DNA of 35,317 bases from Halanaerobiales bacterium. Lineage in GTDB: Bacteria; Bacillota; Halanaerobiia; Halanaerobiales; DTU029. This document shows, in pieces, positions 34,373 to 35,317 of the stretch. The notes beneath the pieces were generated by a model that saw only the letters and a list, made by a program, of their open reading frames with translations, was not told the DNA's origin and made no database searches. The translations under genes were made by a program, and so were the position numbers. Numbering within the stretch: the stretch's first letter is position 1; each line of letters starts with the position of its first letter. The DNA lies in assembly GCA_025451675.1 (NCBI GenBank), contig JANWJZ010000032.1:1-35317 (forward strand), written 5' to 3'.

Positions 34373-35317
34373 CTATTCACTTAATAGCATATCCCCATCT
34401 TTAATATATCCCTTTTTACGCATATATTCTGAAATCAGTAATGTTATTACAGCCGGTAGTAGGAAATGCAGTAGAATAATCGGGAAAATAGCTTTAGAGC
34501 CCATAACCTCAAGAGTAGCTATTTGACCGACAAGGCCACTGGTACCCATACCAGCGCCAATGGCATTGTTCTCCATTTTGAATACAACAGTAGAGACCGG
34601 ACCCAGGATAGCGGATGTAATTGTCGGGGGAAGCCAGATTAATGGATTTTTAACAATATTGGAAATCTGCAACATGGAGGTACCAAGTCCCTGGGCAATC
34701 AAACCGCCCACTTTATTCTCCCGGTAACTGGCGACAGCAAAACCAATCATCTGGGCTGAACAGCCAACCGTTGCAGCTCCTGCAGCCAGTCCCTCCAGGC
34801 CCAATGCAATGGCCAGGGCTGCGCTACTGATAGGTGCCGTCAGGGCTATACCCATTAATGTAGAAACAATTATACCCATTGGGAAAGGACGCAATTCTGT
34901 AGCCCTGTTTATTAAACCACCAAACCAGTTCATAAAATAAACTACAAAGGGGCCTACCCATATTCCCACAAGACCGCCAATCAGAATTGTTCCGGCAGGC
35001 ACCAGAACAATATCCACTTTTGTTTTCCCCTGCACCAATCTGGAAAACTCAGCCCCAGCCAGGGAAGCCACCAGTGCCCCGACAGGTTCACCGATCTGAA
35101 GTGAAAGGGCACCAGAAGGTAAAATGGTAATTGTACCTGCCCCCACAGCCCCGGTAATTATTGAAGCAAAAATCCCCAATGGTGAAACCCCGATACTATA
35201 AGCAACACCCGCACCGATAGCCGGCCCCATCAGGTTCTGGGCGATTGTTCCAAATTTAACAAGGGCATTTAAATTAAGCAAAATACCCAATTGCTTCAGT
35301 ATAAGGCCAATGATTAA
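34373..35317 (-). CDS. PTS EIIC-like membrane protein (PTS_EIIC_2 family), 5' end beyond window
   Basis: A polytopic membrane protein of the PTS_EIIC_2 (PF13303-like) group, distantly related to sugar permeases of the phosphotransferase system. The visible 314 codons are mostly glycine-, alanine- and isoleucine-rich helices (about eight to nine). Motifs such as GPAIGAGVAYSIGVSPLG, PSGALSLQIGEPVGALVASL and NNAIGAGMGTSGLVGQ recall this family. No EIIA or EIIB domain is fused and none is encoded nearby. A TTG at 35290 could serve as start, but the frame stays open to the window edge (LIIGLILKQ before it). Family members usually have about 30 more N-terminal residues, so the gene most likely begins outside. 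Substrate is unknown. Confidence 0.75.
   Translation of the reverse strand, partial: LIIGLILKQLGILLNLNALVKFGTIAQNLMGPAIGAGVAYSIGVSPLGIFASIITGAVGAGTITILPSGALSLQIGEPVGALVASLAGAEFSRLVQGKTKVDIVLVPAGTILIGGLVGIWVGPFVVYFMNWFGGLINRATELRPFPMGIIVSTLMGIALTAPISSAALAIALGLEGLAAGAATVGCSAQMIGFAVASYRENKVGGLIAQGLGTSMLQISNIVKNPLIWLPPTITSAILGPVSTVVFKMENNAIGAGMGTSGLVGQIATLEVMGSKAIFPIILLHFLLPAVITLLISEYMRKKGYIKDGDMLLSE

Overview
The window is a densely packed bacterial chromosomal segment of about 35 kb. Every recognisable gene lies on the minus strand, so transcription runs from position 35317 towards position 1. The base composition is moderately AT-rich, Shine-Dalgarno sequences are strong (GGAGG types), and CodY, PolC-type DNA polymerase III, HslVU and YlxR/RnpM are all present. 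Together these point to a low-GC Gram-positive (Bacillota). An anaerobic clostridia-like lineage such as Halanaerobiales would fit, but that narrower placement is an inference from gene content and order. No rRNA, tRNA, insertion sequence, phage gene or CRISPR array was seen, and no intergenic gap exceeds 300 bp.

Layout in transcription order. (1) 35317-33762: a 5'-truncated PTS EIIC-like membrane protein, an unrecognised 88-residue-class protein and a small zinc-ribbon protein ending in a terminator. (2) 33609-29823: dprA, smg (DUF494) and topA. (3) 29674-26929: hslV, hslU and codY, from a good promoter followed by a CodY-box-like site, closed by a terminator. (4) 26786-22209: a compact chemotaxis cluster cheY-cheA-cheW-cheW-cheC-cheD. 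(5) 22202-18799: rpsB, tsf, pyrH and frr, with a strong promoter and structured leader before rpsB and hairpin terminators after rpsB and tsf. (6) 18749-10353: uppS, cdsA, an AI-2E/YtvI-type membrane protein, dxr, rseP, ispG, proS and a family 2 glycosyltransferase. (7) 10335-1: polC, then rimP, nusA, ylxR, infB, rbfA, nrnA and truB (truB cut by the left edge).

The genes work together as housekeeping modules: DNA uptake and topology, ATP-dependent proteolysis plus nutrient-sensing repression, chemosensory signalling, translation elongation and recycling, isoprenoid, lipid-carrier and phospholipid synthesis, chromosome replication, and the NusA/IF-2 transcription-translation operon. The order largely follows the classic Bacillota backbone. 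The notable departures are chemotaxis genes with no flagellar genes at the codY-rpsB junction, extra genes between cdsA and dxr and between proS and polC, and loss of the usual ylxQ gene between ylxR and infB.

The most unusual observation is hslU. Its full-length reading frame has no ATG, GTG or TTG before codon 55, but an ATC codon sits at ideal distance from a GGAGG inside the end of hslV. I found no clearly novel multi-gene system; the best leads are this start codon, the putative CodY autoregulatory site, the stripped-down che locus and the rpsB leader.
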